Source: Rhodococcus rhodnii NBRC 100604
GTDB taxonomy: Bacteria > Actinomycetota > Actinomycetes > Mycobacteriales > Mycobacteriaceae
Assembly (NCBI RefSeq): GCF_001894925.1
Contig: NZ_BCXD01000017.1
Span: forward strand, 52,591-116,590
DNA: 64,000 nt
Direction of reading: 5' to 3'
Shown here: in pieces, positions 18,637-26,993 of the stretch
Layout of the letters: every line of letters begins with the position of its first letter
Position numbering within the stretch: the stretch's first letter is position 1
Position numbers and translations under genes: made by a program
The notes under the pieces: generated by a model
Database searches by the model: none
Seen by the model: only the letters and a program-made list of their open reading frames with translations
Told to the model about the DNA's origin: nothing

Positions 18637-20538
18637 TCACTCCGCGGCGACCTGATCCGGGAACGCCTGCTGCTGGTGACCTCCGCGCAGCGTGCCCGTG
18701 ATGTAGGCGGAGCGGGTCGCGCGGCGTGCGATCTTGCCGCTCGACGTGCGCGGGATCGATCCCGCGGGAACCAGCAGGATGTCGCGGGCCGTGACGCCGT
18801 GACGCTGCGAGATCGCCGCGCGCACGGTGTCTGCGATGGGGCCGGGGTCGGCCTTGCCGGCGCCCGGCGCGCGCTCGGCGACGATCACGAGCTGCTCGGA
18901 CGCGTCGTCGGCGTCGAACGAGATCCCCGAGTGGGAGTCCTCGAAGACGACCGTCGGCAGCTGGTTCGCGGGAACGGCGAACGCCGCGACGAAGCCGGGA
19001 CGCAGTGCGCTGCTCGACTCCTGCGCAGAGAACTCGAGGTCCTGCGGGTAGTGGTTGCGGCCGTCGACGATGACGAGATCCTTGACGCGGCCGGTGATGT
19101 AGAGCATGCCGTCGACGTACACGCCGTAGTCGCCGGTGCGCATCCAGTTCGCGTCGGCGGGAACGCCGTCGGCGTGGGTGTTCTCCTGCCGCGACGCGAG
19201 CCGGTTGTGGAAGGTCTCGTCGGTCTCGTCCTTGCGGCCCCAGTATCCGATGCCGATGTTCGCGCCGTGCAGCCAGATCTCGCCGACGTGGCCGTCCGCG
19301 ACCTCGCCGCCGGTCTCGGGGTCGACGATCGCGGCCCACTGGCTGCGGGCGACGTACCCGCACGCGACCTGCGCGACGGAGTTCGGGGTGTCCTTCTCGA
19401 CCTGCTCGATACGGCCCGCACCGAGCGCGTCGCGGTCGACGTGGATGACCTTCGCCTCGTCCTCGGGACGCGTCGACGACACGAACAGCGTCGCCTCCGC
19501 CATGCCGTACGACGGCTTGATCGCCGTCTTGGGCAGGCCGTACGGCGCGAACGCGTCGTTGAACTTGCGCATCGAGGACACCGTGACGGGCTCGGAGCCG
19601 TTGATGAGACCGATGACGTTCGAGAGGTCGAGCGTCTCGCCGTTCTTCGGCAGGCCACGCGCCGCAGCGTGCTCGAACGCGAAGTTCGGGGCAGCCGCGA
19701 ACGTGCCGGCGCCGTCGGAGACTGCCGCGAGCTCCTTGATCCAGCGGTAGGGCCACTGCACGAAGGCCCGCGGGCTCATGATCGTGATGTACTTGCCGCC
19801 CAGCGCCGGCAGGATCACCGTGAGCAGGCCCATGTCGTGGAACAGCGGCAACCACGTGACGCCGCGCGAGTTCTCGTTGAGGTCGATCGAGTCGGCCATC
19901 TGCAGCGCGTTCGTGCCGACCGCGCGGTGCGTGATCTCGACGCCCGCAGGGGTGCGCGTCGAACCGGACGTGTACTGCAGGTACGCGATGTCGTCGAGGG
20001 TGACCTCGGGGCGCGTCCAGGTCTCGGCGACGGTGTCGGGGATCGCGTCGACGGCGATCACGCGCGGGCGCTCCGCAGCGGGCAACGCACGGAAGAACTG
20101 GCGCACCCCCGCGGCCGACGACGTCGCGGTGAGGATCGCGGAGGGCTTGCAGTCGCCGAGGACGGCGTGCAGACGATCGGAGTGACCGGGCTCGTCCGGA
20201 TCGAACAGCGGCACCGAGATGGTCCCCGCGTAGATCGCGGCGAAGAACGAGACGACGTAGTCGAGGCCCTGGGGCGCGAGGATCGCGACGCGGTCGCCGG
20301 GGTTCGTAACCTGCTGGAGGCGGGCAGCGACGGCGCGCAGCCGTACTCCGAAGCGATCCCACGTGAGTTCGTGGACCTCGCCGTCGCGCTCCCGCGAGTA
20401 GTCGATGTAACGGTAGGCGAGCTCGTTACCGTTCTTCTGTGCGTTCCGCTCGACGTAATCGATGAGAGTGTCGTCCGGCGACAACCGGAACTGACCGTTC
20501 TCGTCGAGATACTCCTCGACACCGAACTGCACGTTCAT
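18637..20538 (-). CDS. fadD32: FadD32, long-chain fatty acyl-AMP ligase
   Basis: 633 residues of the ANL adenylating superfamily, fatty-acyl-AMP-ligase branch. The phosphate-binding loop [15 protein letters not shown] lies near residues 187-201, followed by LFHDMGLL and [10 protein letters not shown], with an MRTGDYGVY core motif in the C-terminal half. FadD32 activates meromycolic acid as the adenylate and loads it on the N-terminal ACP of Pks13. AGGAG lies just before the ATG at 20538. The 232-bp region upstream contains no gene but carries an imperfect palindrome at 20659-20674 and a small hairpin at 20674-20690, so it probably holds the promoter. Order and size match Rv3801c. Confidence 0.97.
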   Translation of the reverse strand: MNVQFGVEEYLDENGQFRLSPDDTLIDYVERNAQKNGNELAYRYIDYSRERDGEVHELTWDRFGVRLRAVAARLQQVTNPGDRVAILAPQGLDYVVSFFAAIYAGTISVPLFDPDEPGHSDRLHAVLGDCKPSAILTATSSAAGVRQFFRALPAAERPRVIAVDAIPDTVAETWTRPEVTLDDIAYLQYTSGSTRTPAGVEITHRAVGTNALQMADSIDLNENSRGVTWLPLFHDMGLLTVILPALGGKYITIMSPRAFVQWPYRWIKELAAVSDGAGTFAAAPNFAFEHAAARGLPKNGETLDLSNVIGLINGSEPVTVSSMRKFNDAFAPYGLPKTAIKPSYGMAEATLFVSSTRPEDEAKVIHVDRDALGAGRIEQVEKDTPNSVAQVACGYVARSQWAAIVDPETGGEVADGHVGEIWLHGANIGIGYWGRKDETDETFHNRLASRQENTHADGVPADANWMRTGDYGVYVDGMLYITGRVKDLVIVDGRNHYPQDLEFSAQESSSALRPGFVAAFAVPANQLPTVVFEDSHSGISFDADDASEQLVIVAERAPGAGKADPGPIADTVRAAISQRHGVTARDILLVPAGSIPRTSSGKIARRATRSAYITGTLRGGHQQQAFPDQVAAE

Positions 20539-20770
20539 TGCTCAACTCCTCCGAAGCGATCGCACACTCGCACCCGCGACTGCGCCCCAGACTTCTCTCG
20601 CCCTATCGGATCTTCTCGTGGTACCGGCTGGTGCCGCGTACGGCTCTATGCACGTACGGCAGTGTGCACGCTGCGGGTGTCGCCACCCGAGAGGCACTCC
20701 ACCGCACGACTACATCGAAATGTACCGGCGGTTATGTTACAGATCGGCATCATCTCGGTCGTTCCACGTG

Positions 20771-21763
20771 TCATTCCCCACGTAGCTGATCCATCACAGG
20801 AGCGAACGCGTCCATCTGCGTCGGGAAGATCCCGACGTAGGACATCGACGTCTTCTCCCGGACCATGCGGATCTGGTCGGCGATCTCCTCGAACGAACCG
20901 ATCGCGAGGTACGGCGACGACAGGATGTCCTCGACGCCGAGCTTCACGTCGACCTCGATGTTCGGCGGGAAGCCCTGATCGAGGGCCGCCAACGCCATCT
21001 CCGCGGTCTGCTCGCGGTCGTCGGTGATCATGATCATCGTGATCGTCCAGTTCAGTTCGATCTCGTCGAACCGGTCACCGGCGGCCTCGCGGATCCGCTC
21101 GACACGCTCGATGGTCTTGTCCAGCGTGACACCGGAGAGCAGCAGCTTGCCCTCCTTCGACGTCGGCGTCGCGACGGAGATGATGTCCGCGTACTTCGCT
21201 GCCAGCGCGAGCATGCGCGGGCCGCCGCCGCCGACCGCGATCGGCGGTCGCGGGCCCTGGCGCGGACGCGGGCTGCCCGTGAGCCCGTTGATCGAGTAGT
21301 GCTTGCCCTCGAAGGTGCACTCCTGACCACGCAGCAGCGTGTCGAGGATCTGCAGCGACTCCTCGAGCTTCTCGATGCGCACACCCGGGCGCTCGTAGGC
21401 GATGCCGCCCTTGTCGAACTCTTCCTTCATCCACCCGGCACCGATGCCGAGTTCGAGACGACCACCCGAGAGGACGTCGATCGTCGCCGCATCCTTCGCG
21501 AGCACCGCGGGATGCCGGAAGCCGTTCGCGAGGACGGCCGTGCCGAGCCGGATCCTGTCGGTCGCGACGGCGAGCGCACCGAGCGCCGCGATCGGCCCGA
21601 CCTGATTGCCGAGGTGATCCGGGATCATGAAGCTGTCGTATCCGAGTTGCTCGGCCTTCTGCGCGAGCCGCACGAACCGGCGTGCGCCGCCCTCCTCCGG
21701 GTTTCCCTCGCCACCAGCGGCGAACCGGAACCGGCGCAGGCCGCGCCCGTCGGACACAGTCAT
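20771..21763 (-). CDS. Luciferase-like monooxygenase (LLM class, F420 type)
   Basis: 330 residues of the bacterial-luciferase (TIM-barrel) superfamily. Markers are YDSFMIPDHLGNQVGP, the RIRLGTAVLANGFRHPAVLA strand-helix, LSGGRLELGIGAGWMKEEF and PPIAVGGGGPRMLALAAKYAD. Mycobacteriales members often use coenzyme F420. The substrate is unknown. The ATG at 21763 has GGAAGG upstream. It stands between fadD32 and the Rv3802c-type lipase, where M. tuberculosis has no gene, so it is an insertion specific to this lineage and need not act in mycolate synthesis. Confidence 0.85.
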   Translation of the reverse strand: MTVSDGRGLRRFRFAAGGEGNPEEGGARRFVRLAQKAEQLGYDSFMIPDHLGNQVGPIAALGALAVATDRIRLGTAVLANGFRHPAVLAKDAATIDVLSGGRLELGIGAGWMKEEFDKGGIAYERPGVRIEKLEESLQILDTLLRGQECTFEGKHYSINGLTGSPRPRQGPRPPIAVGGGGPRMLALAAKYADIISVATPTSKEGKLLLSGVTLDKTIERVERIREAAGDRFDEIELNWTITMIMITDDREQTAEMALAALDQGFPPNIEVDVKLGVEDILSSPYLAIGSFEEIADQIRMVREKTSMSYVGIFPTQMDAFAPVMDQLRGE

Positions 21764-21893
21764 ATGGAGCCTTCCTGTGGGTACGCGCTCACGCGCGATC
21801 GGCAGCACTCGCGCTCGGGGGGCGCGGAACAACGCGCCACTCTACCGCTGCGCCGCTGCCCGGCCCACCCGGTGCACCGCCTCGCGCGTCCCC

Positions 21894-22877
21894 TCACGAA
21901 TGAGGCGGTGCGGGCGCCTGCTCGATCAGCGACGCCGCCCAGCCCGCGACCCATTGGGTGGACGTCGTCCCCGCGTCGTCCACCACGAACGACGCGTACT
22001 GCGCGTGGACCGGATTGCCCACGTACTCGCCGATGCGCGCCGCCGCCGAGAGCCAGTTGCCGGGCGAGAACGCACCCGCCGGCGCGTCGCAGATGCCGTC
22101 GCTCGGCGCGCAGATCTGATACGTGCGGTCGTCGAGTTCGCCGAAGCCGTTCTCGCGGGCGCCCGTCATCGTGATACCCGGGACGTCGAGACCCGCGAGC
22201 GAGAGCTCCGCACCGACACCGGCGGGCTCGGGACCGACCGGGATGCCGTGCGCGGGATCGCGGCGGCCGTCGGCGATGAGAGCGACGCCGAGAACGTCCT
22301 CCGCAGCGACCGGGCCGTCACCACGCCCGATGCTCGACGCGAGGTCGCCGGCGATCACCGCGCCCTGCGAGAAGCCCGCGAGCACGTACTTCGTGAGCCC
22401 GCACTCCGCCATGCGATCCACGAGGAAGTCGCGCGCGACCTGCGTCCCCTCGCCGCGGCTGTTGTTGTACGACTGCTGGCCGTCCGGGGGGATCGCGACG
22501 GGATTGGAGAACTGCGCGACGTACGGAACCGTGAAGACGTCGGCACGCGACGGCTCGAACTGCTGCTGCAGCGGCTGCGTCACGTTCAGCATGAGCGACG
22601 CGGGATTCGCCTGCGGCGCGTACGGATCGTCCGTCGGGCTCGACTCCCACGTCCCCGGAATCGCCACGACCTGCACGTCCGGGCAGTGCTCGGGCTGCGC
22701 CGTCGGCGGCTCCTCGACACCCGGCGGCGTCGGCACCTCGTCGGGCAACCGCCCGGCCAGCAAGTACCACAGGCCCACGACGACGAGAACGACGACGACG
22801 ACCAGCGCGACGGCGATCAGCACCAGCCGGCGCAGCCTGCTGCCGCGCGAACGCTTCTTTCCTCCGGTCCAGCTCAC
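21894..22877 (-). CDS. Cutinase-like (phospho)lipase/thioesterase, Rv3802c homologue
   Basis: 327 residues. A basic N-terminus and one transmembrane helix (about residues 18-40) anchor it with the catalytic part outside. The alpha/beta-hydrolase core has the elbow VLAGFSQGAV (Ser 170), CDAPAG for the Asp region and NPVHAQY for the His, with cysteines as in cutinases. Rv3802c is an essential mycobacterial phospholipase A/thioesterase linked to mycolate and outer-membrane homeostasis. A GTG start at 22877 is used. The position between mycolyltransferase and fadD32 genes agrees with the M. tuberculosis order. Confidence 0.9.
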   Translation of the reverse strand: MSWTGGKKRSRGSRLRRLVLIAVALVVVVVLVVVGLWYLLAGRLPDEVPTPPGVEEPPTAQPEHCPDVQVVAIPGTWESSPTDDPYAPQANPASLMLNVTQPLQQQFEPSRADVFTVPYVAQFSNPVAIPPDGQQSYNNSRGEGTQVARDFLVDRMAECGLTKYVLAGFSQGAVIAGDLASSIGRGDGPVAAEDVLGVALIADGRRDPAHGIPVGPEPAGVGAELSLAGLDVPGITMTGARENGFGELDDRTYQICAPSDGICDAPAGAFSPGNWLSAAARIGEYVGNPVHAQYASFVVDDAGTTSTQWVAGWAASLIEQAPAPPHS

Positions 22878-22883
22878 GTCGCC

Positions 22884-23453
22884 CTACCGGCAGTAATTCG
22901 CGCGCGCCGTGTCGACGTACACCCGGGCGTCGGCCGCAGCCTTGTCCGGCGTGATCTCCGTGCCCGACGCGCTGGCGTCACTGCCGACCATCGCGGTGAC
23001 GAACACGAGGATCGCCGTGTCGTCCTGGCCTTCGGCGCTCGCCTGGCAGATGTAGTCGGCCGTCGTCACCGCGATCTCGCCGTTGCCGGCCGGATCGATG
23101 CCGTTGCCGCGCAACGCCTCGACGAACGCCGCGCCCTCGGGTGTCACGGGAACCTCCGCCGGTCCCGGGTAGCCCTCGGGGACGGGCTCCGGCTCCTCGG
23201 CCGGTGCCGTCGCCGCCGACCCCTCACCGGGCGGCGTGCTCGGGGCCGCGTCCTCCTCCGACGTCGGCGCAGCACCCGTGGTGGTCGTGGCGGCCGCCTG
23301 CGTCGTGGTGGTCGGCGTCGACGTCGCGGTCGAGTCGTCGCTGCCGCACGCCGTCAGCAGTCCGCCACCCGCTACCGCGAGCAGGCCGACTGCGGCGGCG
23401 CGCGCAGTGAACGCGCGAGCCGGGACCGAGCGGAACAGTGACACCTTCGACAT
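22884..23453 (-). CDS. DUF732-type lipoprotein
   Basis: 189 residues. The signal peptide ends in the lipobox LLTACG, so the protein should be diacylated at that cysteine and anchored to the membrane. A Thr/Ala/Pro/Glu-rich linker of about 75 residues follows, then a compact domain (AAFVEALRGNGIDPAGNG ... TADYICQAS ... YCR) with the spacing of DUF732, a small domain common in Mycobacteriales. Function unknown. It sits six bases before the Rv3802c-type gene and is probably co-transcribed with it. There is no counterpart in the M. tuberculosis cluster. Confidence 0.8.
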   Translation of the reverse strand: MSKVSLFRSVPARAFTARAAAVGLLAVAGGGLLTACGSDDSTATSTPTTTTQAAATTTTGAAPTSEEDAAPSTPPGEGSAATAPAEEPEPVPEGYPGPAEVPVTPEGAAFVEALRGNGIDPAGNGEIAVTTADYICQASAEGQDDTAILVFVTAMVGSDASASGTEITPDKAAADARVYVDTARANYCR

Positions 23454-23530
23454 GACGACATCCGTCCTTTGCATGCACGACAAAGCTATGAGCGTGGCGA
23501 TTCGGGGCACAGCCTACCGAGCGGGAAAGG

Positions 23531-23561
23531 GCCGCAGGCCGCCCCCGCGGGCGGCTGCGGC
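23531..23561 (-). terminator. Strong hairpin after the LGFP mycolyltransferase gene
   Basis: GCCGCAGGCCGCCC and GGGCGGCTGCGGC pair over 13 bp with one bulged base and a four-base loop, about 25 bp beyond the stop codon at 23585. On the minus strand it is followed by a pyrimidine-rich stretch. Probable intrinsic terminator. Confidence 0.6.
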
Positions 23562-23584
23562 CGTTCCTCAGGAACACCTCAGGA

Positions 23585-25453
23585 TCAGTGCACCTCGACC
23601 GTGTCGCCCATCACCGTGACATAGCCGAACTGGAAGTTCTGCTGCACCCCACCGGGAATCGCGAACTTGTCGGAGATCGGGAAGCCGAGCCGCCCGTTCT
23701 CGTAGCCCTCTCGCTCCCACGCGTCGAAGATCGGCCCGAGTTCCACCGTCCACGCACCCGTCGCGTGACTCCAGTAGATGTTGCCCGCCTCGAACTCGTT
23801 GAAGCGGCCGTTGTCCTTGACCGGGATCTCGCTCGTCTTCGGGAAGCCGAGCCAGCCGCCCTCCCAACCGGTTTCGGCGTACTTGCGCATGATCTCGCCC
23901 TGCACGGCGTGCGTGCCGTTCGCCGGGCTCGTGTACATCGCGCCGATCTCGAAGCCCTGCACCGCGCCGTCCTTGCCGGGCGTCGGCACCTCGGCGCCGA
24001 CCGGGTACCCGAGGGGGCCACCCTCCCAGCCCTGACGTGCCCACTCGTCGCGGATCACGCCACCGACCGCGTGCGCGCCGGTCTGCGGCGTCCAGTAGAT
24101 CGAGCCGTTCTGGAAGTGATTGAACCGGCCACGGCCGTCGGGGGTGCCGAGTTCGGGCGACGTCGGGAAGCCGAGCGCGCCACCCGGGCCACCGGTCCGC
24201 GAATACTCGCCGCCGATCCGTCCCGCGACCGGCTGCGCACCGGAGCCGCCGTCGAAGATCCGGCCGAAGCGGAAGTCCTGCACCGTGCCGCCGGCGACCT
24301 GGTACGCGGGCGTGAGGCAGTCGCCGATCCAGCCGTTCGCCGCGGCGGCACCGCCGATGGAGCCCTCCGCCGAGCACGCGGGCTTGTCGACGGGGACGCC
24401 GATCGCATTGGCGAGCTGCGGCCACAGCTGATGCAGCTCGAACTCCCAGTACGGCCACGAATGCGTGCCCGAGGGGCGGTAGACGATCTGCGCGGGGATC
24501 CCCAGCGTGTTGAGCTTGGTCGCGAAGGTCTGCGACGTCAGCCGCGACAGGATCTCGAGACCCATGCCCGCGTAGTTCGTGCTCACGCCCGGGATGTCGG
24601 ACGGCTGATCGTACGGGCCGGTCGTTCCGCTGCCGCTCGACACGTAGAGGCTCACGCCGCGCAGATGCTCGGCGAGCAGATACGGGTCGTGCTCGGCCCA
24701 CGCGGGCGCCGACGGCGGACCCCACATCGCGCGCGAGTCGAAGCCGCCGGCGTCGATCATCGCGTACTGGATTGCCTGCGGCATACCGAGCGAGGTCGTC
24801 GTGAGCATGCCCGACAACGACGCCGCGAAATCGAAGAAGCCCTGGTTGCGGGCCGCGAGGAACATCGCGGACGTCCCGCCCATCGACAGGCCGACGACGC
24901 CGCGCGTCTGCGTCGTGCGCCACTGGCCCTCGAGGATCGGCGGGAGCTCCTGCGTCAGGAAGGTCTCCCACTGGTAGTTGCGGCCGTTGTCCTGGTCCGC
25001 CCAGTCGGCATAGAAGCTCGACTCACCACCCACCGGCAGGACGACGTTGACGTTCTTGTCGGCGAAGAAGGCCTCGGCGTCGGTCTCGTACGTCCAGCCG
25101 TTCTCCTCGTCGGTGGCGCGCAGACCGTCGAGCATGAAGACAGCGGGGAACTTCGCGTCGGGGGTGATGTTCCAGTCGCGGGCGAGCAGCACCTGGACCT
25201 GGATGGGCGTGCCCATCGACGGCGAGTCGATCCAGAGCGCAACCTTGCGATCCGACAGCCACTCGACGTTCGACAGCACCGCGCCCGCGCCCGCCTGCGT
25301 CGCCGCCGGCGCCGACAGCGCGGGAGCCGCGGCCGCGACACCCACACTCGCGACGGTGCCCGACCCGACCGCGACGAGCGTCGCCGTCAGCGCACCGGCG
25401 ACCACAGATCGGGACGCGCCCCTGCGCACGCTCCACTTCCGAACCAACCGCAT
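23585..25453 (-). CDS. Antigen 85-type mycolyltransferase with LGFP repeats
   Basis: 622 residues. A signal peptide (VVAGALTATLVAVGSGT, Ala-rich cleavage region) leads to an alpha/beta-hydrolase domain of the antigen-85 family. Markers are FMLDGLRATDEENGW, PVGGESSFYADW, the nucleophile elbow VVGLSMGGTS and GTHSWPYWEFEL with the catalytic His. From about residue 370 a tail of about five LGFP repeats (LGFPTS, LGYPVG, LGFPKT, LGFPIS) follows. Such enzymes move mycolyl groups between trehalose monomycolate and arabinogalactan; LGFP repeats are thought to bind the wall. The fusion resembles corynebacterial PS1-type mycolyltransferases, not M. tuberculosis FbpA. Confidence 0.93.
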   Translation of the reverse strand: MRLVRKWSVRRGASRSVVAGALTATLVAVGSGTVASVGVAAAAPALSAPAATQAGAGAVLSNVEWLSDRKVALWIDSPSMGTPIQVQVLLARDWNITPDAKFPAVFMLDGLRATDEENGWTYETDAEAFFADKNVNVVLPVGGESSFYADWADQDNGRNYQWETFLTQELPPILEGQWRTTQTRGVVGLSMGGTSAMFLAARNQGFFDFAASLSGMLTTTSLGMPQAIQYAMIDAGGFDSRAMWGPPSAPAWAEHDPYLLAEHLRGVSLYVSSGSGTTGPYDQPSDIPGVSTNYAGMGLEILSRLTSQTFATKLNTLGIPAQIVYRPSGTHSWPYWEFELHQLWPQLANAIGVPVDKPACSAEGSIGGAAAANGWIGDCLTPAYQVAGGTVQDFRFGRIFDGGSGAQPVAGRIGGEYSRTGGPGGALGFPTSPELGTPDGRGRFNHFQNGSIYWTPQTGAHAVGGVIRDEWARQGWEGGPLGYPVGAEVPTPGKDGAVQGFEIGAMYTSPANGTHAVQGEIMRKYAETGWEGGWLGFPKTSEIPVKDNGRFNEFEAGNIYWSHATGAWTVELGPIFDAWEREGYENGRLGFPISDKFAIPGGVQQNFQFGYVTVMGDTVEVH

Positions 25454-25499
25454 TGCCCTGCCTCTCGCCCACTCACCGAAACCGGACGCGAAAACGCCG

Positions 25500-25550
25500 C
25501 CACCCCGGCCCGTGTCGCGTTGTTTCTACACGCAAACGGGGCCGGGGTGG
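25500..25550 (-). terminator. Hairpin between the two mycolyltransferase genes
   Basis: CCACCCCGGCCC (25500-25511) and GGGCCGGGGTGG (25539-25550) form a perfect 12-bp stem with a 27-base loop. It lies downstream of the mycolyltransferase ending at 25632 and upstream of the one starting at 25453, so the two are probably separate transcription units or attenuated. Confidence 0.55.
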
Positions 25551-25582
25551 GGTTGCCACGCTGGGCGAAGCCGCAATTGTCG

Positions 25583-25645
25583 CCGGCGTTCAGCCGATCG
25601 ATACCGGCGTTCGGCCGATCGATCCCGGCTGTCAGCCGATCGTTG
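25583..25645. repeat. Three 21-bp tandem repeats over a gene end
   Basis: Units CCGGCGTTCAGCCGATCGAT+A, CCGGCGTTCGGCCGATCGAT+C and CCGGCTGTCAGCCGATCGTT+G stand head to tail at 25583, 25604 and 25625. The third contains the last codons and the stop of the mycolyltransferase gene; the other two lie just beyond. The 21-bp period keeps reading frame. Confidence 0.85.
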
Positions 25646-26609
25646 CCGACAGGTCGGGAGCGAGATCGTGGATCTGCGGCTCCCAGTAGCGCCACGAGTG
25701 CACGCCGCGCGGCTGGAAGTTGTAGGTCACGTTGTGCGCGCCGATCGCGGCGAGCTTGACCTGGAAGGCACGCGAGTTCGCGACCGACAGCACCTCGAGC
25801 GCGGAGCCCGATCCGGTGTTGACGACGTCGGTCAGCGAGTGCCGGCTCGGATCACCCGGGGCGGGGACGCCGCTGCCCGCGGAGACCCACAGGCGGGTGT
25901 TGTTGTCGCGCAGCTTGTTGGCGAACACGAACGGATCGTTGCGCAGCCACGCCGGGTTCCAGGGCGGGCCCCACATGGCGTCGACGTTGTAGCGGCCGGC
26001 GTCGAGCATCGCCACGCGGATCGCCTCACGCATGCCCGGTGCCGAGATGTTGAGGTAGCCCGACAGCGAACCGGCGTAGTTGAACTGCTGCGGGTGGTAC
26101 GCCGCGAGCGTGAGCGCCGCACTGCCGCCCATCGAGATGCCGATGATGCCGTTGTTCCAGGACTGGAAGCCGTACCGGTTCGCGAGCGCGTTCGGGAGAT
26201 TCTGGGTGAGGAAGCTCTCCCAGCTGTACTTCGTCTCCTGGCCGTTGAAGTTCGACGTGGAGATCCAGTCGGAGTAGAAGCTCGACTCGCCGCCGACCGG
26301 CATGACGACGTTGATGTTCTGCGACGCGAGGAACGGACCGACGTTGGTCTCGATCTCCCAGCCGTTGAGGTCGTCACGGGCGCGCAGGCCGTCGAGGAGG
26401 TAGACGACGCGGCTCGTGTTGCCGTCGTGCGCACGCCACACGCGGTTCTTGATTCCGCCCATGTCGGAGTCGACCCAGAAGTCCTCGGCGTTCGGGTCGA
26501 ACGCGGCGTTGGCGATCGCGCCGCCACCGATCGTCTGGACGCCGAGTGGAAGAGCGACGGCCAGAGCGAGCGCTCCCGCCATCCGTTTGATCCAACTCCG
26601 TGCTCGCAT
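25632..26609 (-). CDS. Antigen 85-type mycolyltransferase
   Basis: 325 residues, the usual size for a secreted mycolyltransferase without extra domains. The signal peptide (MAGALALAVALPLGV, cleavage near NAAF) is followed by VYLLDGLRARDDLNGW, MPVGGESSFYSDW, the elbow GIISMGG-like IGISMGGSA with the catalytic serine, and GVHSWRYWEPQ with the catalytic histidine. It transfers mycolates to trehalose and arabinogalactan in the periplasm. It occupies the position of M. tuberculosis fbpA (Rv3804c), after aftB. The C-terminal codons are part of a 21-bp tandem repeat. Confidence 0.94.
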   Translation of the reverse strand: MRARSWIKRMAGALALAVALPLGVQTIGGGAIANAAFDPNAEDFWVDSDMGGIKNRVWRAHDGNTSRVVYLLDGLRARDDLNGWEIETNVGPFLASQNINVVMPVGGESSFYSDWISTSNFNGQETKYSWESFLTQNLPNALANRYGFQSWNNGIIGISMGGSAALTLAAYHPQQFNYAGSLSGYLNISAPGMREAIRVAMLDAGRYNVDAMWGPPWNPAWLRNDPFVFANKLRDNNTRLWVSAGSGVPAPGDPSRHSLTDVVNTGSGSALEVLSVANSRAFQVKLAAIGAHNVTYNFQPRGVHSWRYWEPQIHDLAPDLSATIG

Positions 26610-26993
26610 CTACCCGCTCATCCTCCCGCTCACGGCTCGCGCCCGGTGCCGGGCACGAGCGAGGCTCTTCCATCTCGGTTCGGTCACGGGCGCAGGCCCG
26701 CATGCGACGCCGATGCTTCGGCGCCGAGCCGCCCGCGCAGTGTTGACTGCGCGGGCGGCGACGTGTCGCGATCACCTTATAGACAGCCGCCGCGCGCGGC
26801 ATGTCCGGTGTCCACTGTGTGAAGTTGTCCGTACAGGCGAAACGCCCGGACGGGTGCAGCAGGAGCTCACCGCTTCCTGGACGCGAGTCCAGCTTTTCGT
26901 GCGGGAGCATGTGGCAGGCACTGTATGTCACCGAAAGGTCACGCACAATCCCGGAGTCGTGGCGATCGTGATCTGGGCGTTATCCGAACCGCC
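26610..26993. other. 384-bp intergenic region between aftB and the mycolyltransferase gene
   Basis: No coding sequence is credible here. It contains the perfect hairpin at 26728-26759. It also has a smaller plus-strand hairpin (CTGGAC-GCGA-GTCCAG followed by CTTTT, 26877-26897) with no plus-strand gene to end. The promoter of the mycolyltransferase gene should lie in the first 120 bp; no clear -35/-10 pair stands out. Confidence 0.6.
26728..26759 (-). terminator. Perfect hairpin after the glf-aftB operon
   Basis: GCCGCCCGCGCAGT, loop GTTG, ACTGCGCGGGCGGC: 14 bp without a mismatch. It lies about 235 bp beyond the aftB stop and upstream of the mycolyltransferase gene. Probable terminator of the arabinogalactan operon. 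Confidence 0.6.

Noticed and set aside
26877..26897. Plus-strand intrinsic terminator (CTGGAC hairpin and CTTTT)
   Set aside because: No plus-strand gene lies upstream for it to end, so a functional call is not justified.
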